In this document: piece by piece, positions 1 to 14,000 of the stretch
Numbering within the stretch: the first letter of the stretch is position 1
How the letters are laid out: each line of letters opens with the position of its first letter
Source of the DNA: Ligula intestinalis
Taxonomy: Eukaryota; Platyhelminthes; Cestoda; Diphyllobothriidea; Diphyllobothriidae
NCBI GenBank assembly: GCA_036362985.1
Contig: JAYGXS010000008.1
Location: 17,324,006 to 17,388,005, forward strand
Direction: 5' to 3'
Length of the DNA stretch: 64,000 nucleotides
The notes under the pieces: model-generated
The model's input: the letters and a program-made list of their open reading frames with translations, nothing else
Databases searched by the model: none
Told to the model about the DNA's origin: nothing
Translations under genes and position numbers: made by a program

Positions 1-1064
1 AGTATGGGGTGCTGCGCTTTCCTCTGCGCTTTGACTGTGCGCGAAAATTAGATGAGGGGCAAGCTTCCAGGAGTGTCTACATCCAATAAGTATGGTTGGT
101 AGTCATCGGCCGTTAGTGGCATCTAACGCAGGATATGAAGTTTAACATGAAAAACCCCAATATGCACTAACAGACGCAAATTTAAAATAAAGGACAAGAA
201 GAATGTTAAGCAAATTACGGAAACTCGCGATAAAAAGGAAAAAGATAAATTCTGATCTAGTAATATACATAGGCATGAATTGTATTCAGATATGAAGTAC
301 TTGGCGTTATATGTAGTCAAAATGTGAAAGACAAATAGCAGTAGCAAGGCAAATACTTTAGTTAAATGAAGAAGTAAAAAACACGTTTTACTTTTAGCCG
401 TATAATATAATAGCTAAAGGAAGTTAGCCATTCTATTAGAAGTAAAATGCAGCACACCGTAAACTGAATCGCCTTTTTTTAAACGCAGACCGATGGCTGA
501 ATGAAATGTGAAGGTTATGCGACCCCAGCAAGATATACGGACAGCAAGTGATGGGATAGTGAAAGCACTGAACTCCACTAAGTTGGTGCAGTACCACCAA
601 GACAGAGGATGATCGCTAACAGCTTTGAACTGCAAAGGTCGGTAGAGATGGAGGTAGCAAGTCCTCAGAAAGCACATAGACGGTCTTATCTTTAGATGTA
701 ACCACTGTGGCGCTATGAAAGTACCGCGAACGGATCAACAGTTAAAGGCAGCCGTCTAAAATGTTGAAAGATTCTGAAGACATGCCTGAAATTCATAAGG
801 GGATCAGAGAGGACTGATGTGAAATATATGTGGGAGTCTTCCATGCAACAGCAGTACAGTGGTATGGCATGAACTGGAATGTGTGTTCCGTGGCCGCCTT
901 AGTGAAAGCAGACCACTCGGCGAGCGGGGCGTGGAAGCACGGATTGATAGAATGTTTGTGAACCACCGAGAGTACATTGACGTTAGGCAAATAAGGCTTT
1001 TCTTGTTAGGACGGTAGCCTAACCAAAGACAAGCAACCTTGGCGGCTCTCCTAAGTGTCGCACC
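1..1064. other. Left flank, no recognised feature
   Basis: I see no exon with matched splice sites, no RNA gene and no clear repeat here. The reading frames present are short and lack recognisable motifs. Confidence 0.4.
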
Positions 1065-1525
1065 TGTTGCCGACTGCCACAATGATTCCTTTTTCAGAAG
1101 TCGACTGTCTACAAGGTCTAAACGCTCGCTGGGCGGGGTTCGAGCAGTGACCTTAGACCGGACACGCACGCACACACGCGAACCTACGCAAGGCACAACT
1201 GGTCGCTGTTCCCCGAGGGTCAAGTGGTCGCGTAACGTTATCCCAATGCGGACAATCAGGCCAAAAGAGGACGCGCATACACTCTCTTATAAGCCACTGT
1301 CCCTAGCAGACAGGGGAGTTGCATCACACGCGGACTACGAGGATACCTCAGTCCGCCCCCGATGCGCGGGCTTGCCCCGAGCCAGGGACATCAGCACGCT
1401 GGAGGTCAACCAGCGGCAACTACCACCCGAGCAGCAACTCCGGGTTTTGTACGCAATAAACCCTCCTCCGGGAGGATTCCAGAATTATGCTCTTCTTATT
1501 GTGTTCTCCCTTGGGGATTGCAACA
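1065..1525 (+). mobile_element. Candidate LTR
   Basis: The block begins TGTTGC and ends GCAACA, a 6-bp inverted TG...CA terminus typical of LTRs. It contains a TATA-like TTATAAG at 1288 and AATAAA at 1455..1460, as in an LTR promoter/R region. No target duplication is visible (CACC before, GGGC after), no second copy was found, and no gag or pol lies beside it, so it may be a fragment or a chance match. Long open frames across it are not convincing genes. Confidence 0.35.
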
Positions 1526-2489
1526 GGGCGTAATTCGACGGTGACGCACGTCAGATGTCACCGTTGTAAAAGTTCTGGCTGCTGTGAAAGTGGGATACGA
1601 AGCAGGAGAAAGCAATGTTCGAATACGAGAGTATTAGAAGCTGACATGCTCTGAGGCCGGTATTTGCGAATTAGATTGCGAACTAAAATGTAATTGTGTT
1701 CGACGAATGGAATGCTTACGCAAACCTGCTCTCTGAGTGAAATACATTATACAGTAAACCATGGTGAAAAATTTGTAGACCCAACTGCAGGCAGGCATAC
1801 GAACGTAACTGAAGCGTACTGGAACCACCTGAAAAGAAGATTGCAGGAAGGAAGTCCGACGTCAGGCCAACATTTCTGGGCTTACGATAAAGAGGTAAAG
1901 CATCATCTTTCACTTGGATTGAACACTGCAGGCCTCAAAAATTGTGGAAAACTTTCCTATCGCACATCGCAGGCGTTAACCACCGGAAAATTCGTCTGTT
2001 TTTGTGAAACACCGAAATAAATGTCAGTGCGCGTTGGGAAGGTAAAGGGCAACACTTGGTTCAAAAAAAGCCAAGGGATGCGGAGAATCCCGTCACTAGA
2101 GCCACGGTTAGGACAACTTAAGAGATTGACATCCCACTAATCTGCCTGGTTCGGACAACCTATTCGCAAACGTGCTGAGTGAAGTTGCATATCAATTGGC
2201 CTCCCCAGTCTCGAAGATATTGGAAACTGCGATGGAGGCTTGGCCTATAGCTACTGACTGTAAGCAAGCTAGCTCGGTATATATTACTTATCACCTAGCT
2301 ACTAACATGGTTTTAGGATATAACAATATAAATTGATTATGGAGCAGATTGTTTCCCTGTTAAACAGGAGACCTCCCTTTAACCTCAAGATTGCTAAATA
2401 TCAGTCTATTAACGGCAAATGACATCATGCGACATAAAGACATGGTAAGACTTCATCTATTACTTCATTACATTTCGTCAGCCAATAAG
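1526..2489. other. Unannotated intergenic sequence
   Basis: Directly after the LTR candidate there is a short hairpin, ACGGTGAC / GTCACCGT with an 11-nt loop, near 1538..1566. Otherwise nothing is recognised. Confidence 0.3.
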
Positions 2490-3960
2490 ATGACAGCCTG
2501 ATGAAAAGACTTGAGAGGGCAGAAGGCAAGGAGAGCCCTGATGTGCTCCGGGCCTCAAATATGTGGTTACTCGGAATAGTATAAACCAAGATTCAGACTC
2601 CCTGTATAACCTTAAAGACACGGCTCGACAAATTATGATCCCGATTTCGCGTTCACATGTGTTCCAAGAAGACACAGCTAAAGGTTTCTAGACAAGATGC
2701 TTAACTGGCTATAGCAAGCTAAACGCTGAGACCACAAATAGATTCCTATCCTTAGCGTGGTTGAGGTAAACCGTAAATGTCCTGACAGGTATCTTCGCTT
2801 CTTAAAGGCTCACGTATCTGCCAGAGAACTGAAAGTGAATATCAGTAGCATCGTCTTGTAGCACGACAACAGGGATTAGACTGATTCTATTGAAAAACGT
2901 GCACCGAGATATACTACGGAAATATTGCAAAAGTCTGCAAGAAGTGAGCGCCAAGCGGTGAGACCGAGGTCACCAGTTTATCTAGCCTAACTGCTTACTG
3001 TAGGAGGCCCACTGTGTACTGTATACATATAGATGCACGCAAAGCAAACTCAACCCAAAGGTGAGTAAAGCCTGGGCTCCCATTGAGTGGATTGTCTCTA
3101 TTTAACTTGTATCACAATATATTTAATTACTATTAGTAAGTACGGTGACTAGTATGAGCCGCCTGAGCATTCACATCCAACAGCAGTTCCTAGTCGTCGT
3201 AGTCCGAAACTTGATAAAATCTAACACAGCTTTGGTGGATGGCGGTGAGGGCGCGGAAGACAAGACCAACCCCGACGTGCTCTAGCTACGAACATGTATT
3301 ACTCGGAATAGCAGAAATCCAGGTTTACAAGCAACACAGCACTGACTTAAATCAGCAGCCACTCTAACTTATAGATTCGGTTGGTATATTTACAGTACTA
3401 CTAGCACTCCACTAAATTGCCAGTTAATACCAGCATAGGAAGACGATACCCTGCAGTTATGCTTGGTCTACCAAAAAAGAGGCGTTGCAGTCGGCCTGCA
3501 GACAGCCTATACACGACAAAGGTCACTAAGTAAGTCATCAGGGTATAGTAGAACTTTGTGCTTCTAGCTAATAACGCTTTGTCTTAACCCACAAACGATT
3601 AATCTACTTTACCCCATACAAATTGGGAGTGCATACTGGATGCTGGCTTACTACAGGCACACACAGGCCATATCATCATATACTAGTTACTAGTCTTAGT
3701 AACTCTGGTTACTAGAACTAGCATTTTTGCATAGGTAAGTATTTACAGCAGCATTATTGTAGTCCAACTGATATTTGAAGCGGACACTGGCTGAGAGGAT
3801 TGTGTTGAGAGGGCGGAATACAGGGCGAGCCCTGATGTGCTCAGGACCTCAAACATATATGTACTCGAACTAACATGATCCCAGATTTCCCACTCCTTGC
3901 TGAGGGAAAAGGAGGTATGAGCCCCAGCGTTGATTTCAAATCAGCGTTACTTCTGCCAAA
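2490..3960 (+). repeat. Three diverged direct-repeat copies
   Basis: Segments starting near 2494, 3222 and 3785 align with each other. Shared words include GAGAGGGC-GAA, AGCCCTGATGTGCTC, CTCAAA-ATAT and TACTCGGAATAG. The spacing is about 728 and 563 bp, so this is either a decayed tandem array or clustered insertions of one non-autonomous repeat. No coding potential was recognised. Confidence 0.4.
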
Positions 3961-4907
3961 TGTAAGCGTCAGAAGTATTATCAGTACTACTAAGACTTGG
4001 CTGCACTGATAGTAAGTAGTAGTAGAAATAATTGTTATCATATCAGTCTCGGCCTCCTTGGGCCTGTCTTCACAGCACATAGGGTGAGTGAGGGTAGGAC
4101 GTACAATAGTACCTGTGCAAAGTCTACTGTGTCTGAAGTCTAATTTAGGCGAAGTTTCGGCGTCCATTGGAGAAAGCAGTCTAAACCAGGTCCCTTTTAG
4201 TATTCTTGACTTCGGGCGACGGCGAAGAGTGCGGTTGGCACTAACTACGTACACCGTCACTTTAATCTACCCACGGAAACTCATCCTCTTTACCAACGTG
4301 TTGGTGCACTTAGTTGACTTAATCGAAATAGACGGTTGAAAATATTCATACATAAGAGGAACGAGAGAGCCGCACTAAAAAGCCTCACAGCAGTGAGTCT
4401 CGAAGCATCTTATGTTGCGTGATGAAGATAACGAGAACTGACTTAGTAAAGTATTCTGTAGAAATCAAACTGTCATCACATATTTAGAAGTAGTTGATCC
4501 TGCTCTACTAATCTCCCCATATCCATGAATGGCTAGATGAAATCTCTTAAAATAAGTGAAGCAGTATATAAAGGACATATTGACTCCAGCAAGACTTTTT
4601 GACAGTGTTTCACATAAAATGCTGACATTAAAAGTCCATTAAATTGCCGTGAACATCCATCTACGAAAACGGATGAACAGATTTCTCACAAGCTGATCTT
4701 ACTTTGTTTGTGTCGGTTACATCATATCGGATTAGGAAAAGTATTCTGCTCATCAAAATCACCTTTTTGCAAATAAACTGCATACATTTTCCTTAGATGG
4801 TGGCTGTAGTTTAAATAAGCTAAACCTTTGCGGAATTCGATTACCCGCGTGGACAATTAGTGCTTCGGTGAAGTCAGTTTCGTCGCAGATCCAAAGCAGA
4901 GTTTAGG
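3961..4907 (+). other. 5' flank of the aldehyde dehydrogenase gene
   Basis: No exon is seen. A TATA-like TTTAAATAAG lies at 4810..4819, about 90 bp upstream of the start codon, and could be core promoter, but AT-rich words are common here. CATTTTCCTTAG near 4787..4796 resembles a splice acceptor and could serve trans-splicing or a 5' UTR exon; this is weak inference. Confidence 0.25.
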
Positions 4908-5000
4908 ATGTTTCGTCTGAGATTGGTTTCGGCAGTCCCTTTGAGGCTCTTTTCTTTGACACCTAAGGGAATTCTTGACCCAGAAGTCAAGTTTACAGGG
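4908..5000 (+). CDS. ALDH exon 1: start and mitochondrial presequence
   Basis: Codes residues 1..31. The basic, hydroxylated leader is followed by DPEVKFTG, which leads into the IFINNEW block of ALDH1/2 proteins. The exon ends in phase 0 at donor GTAACA, followed by a 40-bp intron. Confidence 0.85.
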
Positions 5001-8000
5001 GTAACATATTCGTCATTTTTTACTTTTCATTACTATTTAGATTTTTATAAATAACGAATGGCACCCCTCTGTAAGTGGCAAGACGTTTCCTACCATAAAT
5101 CCCTCAACGGGCAAAAAAATCTGCGATGTAGCCGCTGGCGATAAGGTTAGAAAGGTCTTTAGTAATTTTCTGCTTAGGCTGATATCGATAAAGCCGTTGC
5201 AGCTGCTAAGAGTGCTTTTGCATTCGGATCGGAGTGGAGACGAATGGATGCATCCGCCAGAGGCGCTCTTCTAAACCGATTGGCTGATCTTATCGAACGG
5301 GATCGTGAATATATTGCAGTTAGTTTGTTTTTAAATTCGTATAATGCTTTTTGAAAAAAATTCCAACCAATAGTTTCATAAGTTTTGCAATAAAATCTGA
5401 CCGTACAAAACCCTTACTTCTGTAGTGTCCCTATCAGATGAAATGATTTTTCTTTTGTCGATTGTAATTTACGCAATGCAGAAAATGAAAAATTATGGAA
5501 AATTTAATCGAAATCTTTTTGGTTTTTTATACTCAGTGTAAGGGAAATTGGCTAACCGTTACACTTACTTTTATATCAGTTCTTGCACGATAATCGTACG
5601 TTAAAACTACTGAGGGACAATGTTTATGCTAGTTTTTTTACAAGCCATTTTATATACTCATTGTTTACATGAATAGGCCTTTTCCGACTGATACGCGATC
5701 TCGTGAAATATTAACCAACATTTTTAATGTTTTTGATTGGAAAATACTACTCACATGGATATTTAATATGAATTCTCACATAGCACATTCCCAAGTATTT
5801 CATTCACGTAAGGATGCCGATGCGCGAACAGTTTGCATCCTTCCCTGAACACTACACTGTAAAAATTATTACTTAAACACTATGCGTTTTCCCATCGATT
5901 TGAAATGCTCTTATCAGTTCGATTCTATTTTAAAATAAACTATACAGACCAATATTATTTCTTGTACTCTTAAAGTTGCAAACTACATCCTTTTCAATTT
6001 TATACTCAAGGGAATAATATGTTTCGATTTTAAAAGCGCTCCTAAAGAGGATTTTTAGAACCGTGAAATGCTCATTCATAGAGCATCGTATTTTTTGATT
6101 TAATAAAATTGCTTCGAAGCTAGACTTAAGTCATTGCAAAATTCCACAAACCCTTCTTCTGCAACGTTCGCCTTACACGGCAAACATTCAGTTTGTACTT
6201 AGGAACATTGAATGCGGGTAACAGCAGGTTAAATTCAAAAGAATTCAGGAATTTAAAATCATTTTAAAGCCAGATTATACGCCTTTCATTAGCATACAAT
6301 GTTCAGAGGATGTAATTTGCTACCTAATGAGAGCGAGAATGTTTTAAGCACACGTTTCTTGAGAATATTTTTGAATTGGCGATGCAATAAAAGTCAATGA
6401 AGAAGGCACTTTTACTAGGTGCCGTTTTAAAAGGGGGTCAGGATTGAAAAAATATTCAAAAGCTGGCATTGTGAAGTGAATGAAATATCTTGGGATTGTG
6501 ATGTACGATATCAAATATTTCGTATTTTGTTATCAAAAACGCATTTCAAAGTTTCGGTAGAATTTCATTAAGTAGCACATCTACCATATATATCTGAGAT
6601 TACGTTTCGTCACAGTCCCTTGGTCTAAACGAAGTGTTAATTTTAACAAAGTGACTATTACTGGAATTTGTGTTTGGGTGAAGTTTTGACATTTTGAAGC
6701 AGCAAGGAAAAAGGTTACAAGCTTGCCGTTTGTAATCTTCTGAAACACGTCTGAAGAAGCCTATTTTAGATCTAGCCCGTGCTGGAACTTACTTGTGCAA
6801 TGTAAAATGCGCTTAACTGTATGCTTATATCATTATGCATCCTTTAAGATTATTGGTTTTTCGTTGAACATTGGATACAAAATACGCATGTAGATTTATT
6901 GTTTGAGAACCTCTAACTAGCAATCATCTGGGTAACCTTAATACTACTACTATAAATTAAGTAAAGAAAATTCTAGGACCGAAGCAACCTTTATTCCGTT
7001 GTTTTTGAAAGAGCTAAGAAAATGCGAAATGCTTTCGGTGTTTTGTACAAAATCTCTTTTTTACCTTTCAATTTTTAGTCCCTCGAAACGCTTGATAATG
7101 GTAAAACTTTCAAAGAAGCATATGAAGTAGACCTCGCACTGGTTATCAAATGTTTCCGGTAGGTATACATTCCGTGATGAGCTTCATTTGCGAAAACCCT
7201 ACGTGTTCGCCTTTTATATGGCCAATTAGTAGTCGGTTCATATTACAATTACACGAGCCTCTTCGTTTTTTTATATTTTGACCATGAGTTATTTTTTAAA
7301 GTATATGCAGCCCAAATCGGAGTTTCGTTTAAAGTTATTCCTCAACGTGTCGTTAGATATTACGCCGGATGGGCCAACAAGTATCACGGAAAGACAATCC
7401 CTATCGATGGTGACTACATTTCGTTTACCCGTCAGGAACCTGTGGGTGTCTGTGGACAAATCATTCCCTGGAATTTCCCCCTTCTCATGCAGGCCTGGAA
7501 GTTTGCCCCCGCCTTGGCCATGGGCAATACTGTGGTGATGAAGACCGCTGAGCAGACTCCACTGACAGCCAACTACGTGGCCAACCTCACCAAAGAGGCC
7601 GGTTTTCCCGCAGGTGTTGTGAATATTGTTCCAGGGTGAGGAGATCTGCAATCTTTTATGGTTTGACAAAAAAAGTTCCTTTTGGAGGACTTCTCTATCG
7701 AAAAACTATTACCGGCAATGACTAAACCAGCCATATGTATGTCGAACTAGGCATGCAAAAATATGCGATTTTAGACTTATTTAGTAAAAAACAAGGTCCT
7801 CAAACGAATGCTATGAAAGTTGTCCAATTTCCGAATAATTTTGAGCTTGATCTTCCATTGCATTCACTTTAGAGTTTGGCTACAAGCTGTATACTTTCTG
7901 AAAAACAAAAAACACTTAAAATGCATACTGCTTCATTTCCATTTTATACCGAATACGATCACGATCACAAATATTGCAACCTAACCCAAGTAATCCCTCG

Positions 8001-11000
8001 TAAGCAATCATTTATTTGAGGATATTGGCTCACATTTTTACAAAATTGGTCAATTATTGTTTGTAAACCTGATGCTGCAGCCCACGGGATCTGATTAACT
8101 GTGTACGCAAAAGAAGGGTCCGGCTACGGTTATTGAAGGAATGATTTTTAAGTCAACGTTATTGCCATATAACATCTATCCTATCAGCTTACTTTGCGGA
8201 TTACTGTCACCTGGCAGCTCCTTAAAAATGATAGAATTAAGACCTAAAGCCGAGATTCTTTACCCTTTATGTACGGAAAGGTGTTATTTCTACGCAAAAG
8301 TACTTTTGTTCTGAGTGTGCTTTCTCAGACGTTCGGAACTAAAAGCAGACTATTGCGGTGGCTTGAGTCAACAGGAAAGACCCTGGCCGTCGCGATCTCA
8401 AAACTTAGTTTCGTAATGGGAAGCCAGTACCAGTGATAAATAGGTTGGAGGAAATTGACAGCTAGACGGGCATGCACCCGCATCCCAGAGGGCGGTGTCC
8501 GGAGTGTGAGAGCGTGGGGGTCATCGCAGTGTATACAACGCGATCATGTGTGAGTCAGCTACAGGGAGTTGATTGGTCAGACCGGATTGTGGTAGGCAGG
8601 CACTGGTATATGCACAAGTCCTAGCAGCCGCGAGAGGCAAACGTTGATTTCCAAGTAGCGTCACTACAAGACTATGCTATGTAAACCCGAACCTTCTTAC
8701 TCCATGCTTGTGTGTGGAACGCTCATTCACAAAGAGCACACCGTCTTTTAATAACCGGAACATGGCCTGGTGACTGTGAAGCCTGAGTTATACTTGGTAT
8801 TTCACTTCTTACAGCTTGCTAACCCCGACGTGAGTTGAACCATCAACTATCAAACGGTGCTTCTCCACGTGAGCACTTCACAATCGATTTAACCGCGCAT
8901 CTTCTCCCGCTTCTACCCTTTTTAGGCTCGGTGCAACTGCTGGGGCCGCTCTGACCCTGCATCCGGACGTGGACAAGATTGCCTTCACGGGAAGCACAGA
9001 GATTGGTCAGTTGGTGGCACAGAACGCCAACAAGGTCAACACCAAACGTATCACCCTCGAGCTGGGCGGCAAAAGTCCCGTGCTAGTCTTCAAGGACGCC
9101 GACAGTAAGTCCTTCGCTTTCAGTTTCATCCGTTACTTCTTTTTCCTTTCCCTTCCTGATCTACTTTGCCTTGCTCCTATCAACTTCCCGTCCTTTTTCA
9201 TCGTATACTTCAAAGAGCTTTCATTTCCTAGTTGTGTTTCTTACACTACTATTCCATATACTTCCCACCTTTCTGCTCATTTTTCTCACAACGAGCTCGA
9301 CCTATCTTTCCCGCAGTGACTCGTTTTTCTGTTTGTGAGCCGTCATTAGCCAGCCAGGTTTGCGGGGCCACGGAATTTGGATAATGCCTAATAAGCCAGA
9401 GATCGTCATTCCAGTCTCCTTTGTCTTGGCCGCTAAGCTCCTTTGTTTATTATTCTAATTAATGTTTATGGTGCTATAGATCGAGCTTCAAATCACAACG
9501 GTAGGAGTAGACCTCGTAATTCGATCAGTTAGAGGACTTTTCACCCAATTCCTTTTTTTGCATATTATTGGGCAGTTTGCACAACTGAGAGATTTAAGAA
9601 GTTCGCCTGCTGAGGTCCAGAATTGCATTTGTGCCGCAGACTTGCAGGCCTTCCCAGCCAGGTTAGCAAATAAGCTTAATTATGATTTGTTTCTCTGTCC
9701 TTCGGCCTTGACCTCGGCTTAACCGTCTGGATTGTCTTCAACCGCGTACTGCCTATGACCAAATTCATAGAGATCGTGTAGGTTTCAGGGCAGGTTTATT
9801 ATGCTAGTTCAAAGTAAGCAGTAGTATGTGGCATGTGCCAAGGCAATGTGTCAGTTACACGCCTGGAATTCATAAAATATTATACACAAACGATCACGCT
9901 CCGACATTTTTTTGCTAACAGGGAACTTTTATTTTTTGAACCCCTCCCACCCCTTTTGGTGGCCGCTTCTTACGTCACCGTTGTCGGGCTTGCTGTACTC
10001 CACGCCAATCCCACCCCCTCCCCGGCCTGACCTACATACCCTCCGTAGTAGTTACAGTGTCATGCCACGACTGTGCATGCACATTTAACTGCGTGACCCT
10101 TTTATGCGCCAACTTCAAGGTTGCCGCGCTAGCGTGTTTATACCCTGGCTACCGTGAAGCAGCCACGCCGTGACCCGGGAATATCTAGATAACGGAGTAC
10201 CCTTGTCTTTGCCGGTACTCTCCTCGTAGTCGTTGTGGGACTGCCTATACGGTGCTCTAGATGGCGCCGATGGCACAACGGATGCCGAGGAGGACTCGTT
10301 ACCGAATCTGCGAGCGCAGCACTATCAGAAATAAACATGTATTTGTACAAGGGGGCTGGCTGTCGAAAGCCTGACAAGATTGAGAAGAAGCAGATGCGAT
10401 CGCTGGGACAATAATTTTATTTGCCTGACGTTTTTGATTCCGTCGCGGATTCACCATCAGTGAAAATCGCAGAAACAGCTAATTAATGCAGAAGGAGTTG
10501 CAGCATTTACAGGATACGGTCGCCATGCTACTGCGTACCTATGAAAACTTCCCCTTATCGAGGATAGTAACCCGTTTGTGCGCTAATTGCTTGATGACCG
10601 GCGTGCAGGTCGTGACCTGCTTAACTTTCATTGCCCGTGCCGGGCTTGGGCGTGATGATTGTTCGCCCATTTGGCGATGGCGTTAGACGACAAACTCGCC
10701 TGTGCGCTCTCCAAGGGACAAAATGGCTTTGGCCAAGCTGACCCTCGGCACCGATTATTGGTTGGGCAGGCCATTACACTTGTTTATGGACTACGGGCCC
10801 GTAAACTATGATTCGAGCAACTCGAGACTGTCACCTCCCGCGATAATTTCGGCCTCATCATATTCAAATGTGTGGCCGGGCCTCGCCGAATGAGCTGAGG
10901 CTTGAAAATTAACGTCATTTCGCTGCACTGTGGCCGCGCGTTCCGCAATTAACTTCTGGAAAACTCTTCCAGTTTTTCTGACGTAGTTGTTTTGTTGGCA

Positions 11001-14000
11001 ACTACGTGACTCCAGATGTTTCTTGCTATGGTAGTGGGTCTTTTGGTTTTAGTATCTGGTTGCCTCCGGCCTGTATGCGGCGCCAACTCCGAGTGGTGCG
11101 AGAAGGCGAAGTTTGATGTCTATTCCCTCATTCTGTACTCGGGTGGGAAGGGGTCCATAGAAGTCGTGAGCTGGCCTACCTCGTTAGGTGTTAGCCTAAA
11201 TTTTGAACTGTGTTTTCAATTATAAATGCTGGATTACGTGGTGTGGTAGTAATGGCTATCGTACAGCACAATCCCAAGAAATGCCAGTCCAATCAGGACA
11301 CCGGCTTTTGAATGTACCTCTATCTGGCAGTAAAAAAAGACTACATAAGCGGGGTACATTGTCCAGCGGTTTTAGATATCCTTATAAATTCATGTAGGTT
11401 TTATTGACAGCATGCGTCAAAATATTTTTTGCCTTAATTTGGTGGCAAGTCACGTCTTTCTTGGTTTAGAAAAATTTGTAATTAGGATATTTTTACAACT
11501 ATTGCATATCCATTTATAGAGAATCCTATTTGTTCGTTTACAAATGCTGTCTATGAGGTATACGAAATGGTGTGATTATTCCATGCAAAATATTAGGAGC
11601 CCAACAGGTCTTGCTTGATAGCGTAGAGGAGTGCATGATTTTAGTTGTATGAAAAATGTATAGTATCAGTATCAGTTTATTGAGGGAAAGATAGGCGAAT
11701 GACTTTGAAATCTCTGTTGGTAACAGGATGATAGGAAATAAGTTGATACAAAGAAAAATTTACAATGTACGACAGTTACATGTTCCGGGAAGACAATCTT
11801 CACAATTTTATACAGTGTATGTGATAAGCAATGTTCTTCATTGTAAAGTGATTCATTGTAATCTGATGAAGGAGTTTTTACCTTCATTGCGTTTGCGCTT
11901 GATACATGTCCAATCTACTCTTAAATGCATTGACACAAGTGGAGAGGACTTCCTCTTCTGGAAGAGCGTTCCACGCTGAAACTACTCTGTTGGTAAAGAA
12001 AAATTTTCTTCCGTCGATCCTTGCTTTACCCGGGCGTAGTTTAAGGGAATGCCCGCGCAAGGTTGGCGTGTTAGCCTGGGCAAAGAAATCACCAGGAACG
12101 AAACAACAATGCAGGTTATTCATAATATGGAAGGTTAATATGAGGTCCCCTCGGAGTTGTCTGTAGTAAAGGGCAAATAGGTCGAGAATGGACAGTCTGC
12201 TTGCATAGGGCAATGTTCCTAGACCTTTGACCATCTTTGTCGCTCGCCTCTGGACCTTCTCTAAGACAGTACAATCTTTGACAGTCCATGGTCTCCATGC
12301 CTGTATAGCGAACTCCAGGTGCGGCCGAATGAAGCTTCCAAAGATTTTGGAAAAGCTGTCTTTTTAAAACCCCATAAAGGCTCGTCTAATCAGCTGTAAA
12401 ATTGATCTGGCCGACTTCGCCGCCTTCGTACAGTTCAGTGTTGGTTTGAGTGAAGAAGTTATCCACACACCCAAGTCCTTGTGACTCTCAACGTGTTGCA
12501 GCGGAGTACCATTTAAAGAATAGACTTTCGTGCAGGATGCTCTACAACTGCCGATTTGAAGAAAGTTACATCTGCTAACATTGAAAGGCATTAGCTAAAG
12601 CTTTGACCAGTCCTCCAATCTGTTCAAGTTGGCTTGTAGATGGTTTTTGTCTGCCGTACTTTGGACAACTTTCCATAATTTGATGTCATCGGCGAACAAG
12701 GTGACTTCACAGTCTAGATCCCTGACACAGTCGTTGATGAAAACGAGGAACAATACGGGACCTAAAACTGAGCCCTGTGGGACGCCAGTCACCACAGGTA
12801 AACCCGAGGACTGCTGGCGACCGACTTGGATTCTTTGTGACCGTACTGTCAAAAAGTGTTGGATCCATAGGAGGAGGTTCCCGCGAACGCCTGTGCTGCG
12901 CAGCTTAAGCAGCAGGCGTTGATGAGGGACGGTATCGAACGCCTTTTTGAAGTCAATGTAGATCGCATGCACCGTTTTGCCCTCGGCACGTGCTTTGGTC
13001 CAGCTATCAAGTGAGAATAGCGGATTGGTAAGACAGGACCTACCACTGCGAAAACCGTGTTGAGCAGCGGAAAGGAGGTGATTCTGCTCGAGGAACTGCA
13101 TCAATGCCTTCTTAATGATTTTTTCCATGCTTTTGCAACAAATGGAGGTAAGGCTCACCGGCATGTCGTTATTTGCGGCCGCTCGGCTTCCACTCTTCGG
13201 CTTGGGAAATCCTGCTTGGGCAGTCAACTTGCTCCCGTATTGGTGGATTTCATATGAGCGAAAAGTTGAGCGGGTTATATCGATCCAAGTGTGATTAAAC
13301 TCATGGCGTGAAGCGAGCGTTTGTAGCTTAGTTGTAGAGCATTAGCCTCCGGCAAAGGCTTTCTCTGATGCGCGGGTTCAAATCCCGCCAAACGCCTAGA
13401 GTTTTTTACACTTGGGTCAACTCAAATTTTGGAAACTGTTATTACTCGCGCCTGGTACTTGTAATTAACACGAACCGTGGGCTTGCTCGACTGTTATTCT
13501 CCAAGCCAGCACGGGAGAGAAAGAAAAGGTAATCAGCCACAGGCATCATGTATTCACAAGCAGCAAGTCATTCTCACCGAAAGGCTGCGTATATTTATCG
13601 ATTCACTTAATTTCTAAGTGACGGAGAAATGGACCAATCAGATCTGACGAAAGATCAATAGTTACGGTCCAGATGTGCGCTCTCATGTCAGTAGCGTGGC
13701 AGTTAGCGAAGGCGCCTTTCTTGGCAATGACTTATCACGGTAATGGAGATATTCCCAAAACATTCATTAGGCTACGTAGTATTATAGTAGCCGATATGTG
13801 CTAAAAATGGCAAACAAAGTGATAAGCACGACCTAGCCGCAATCTGAATATTTATTCAGCCAGTGGCCGCATTGGGAGCACACTAATTGCACCAAGGAGA
13901 CTAGTGACGAAGCGAGTATGGCGATCATGCATCCAAGTGCACAACTCAGATTTTTAGTTAAAACAGAAACGTTGCAAAACGCTCGAAGTGGTGATTGACT

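Noticed and set aside
1039..1533. 164-codon open frame on the + strand
   Set aside because: No domain, overlaps other open frames, and coincides with a GC-rich LTR-like block; more likely non-coding.
13317..13395. Functional tRNA-Ala (GGC)
   Set aside because: Loop position 33 is C, spacing between arms is abnormal, and the sequence belongs to a dispersed module, so it is kept only as tRNA-like.
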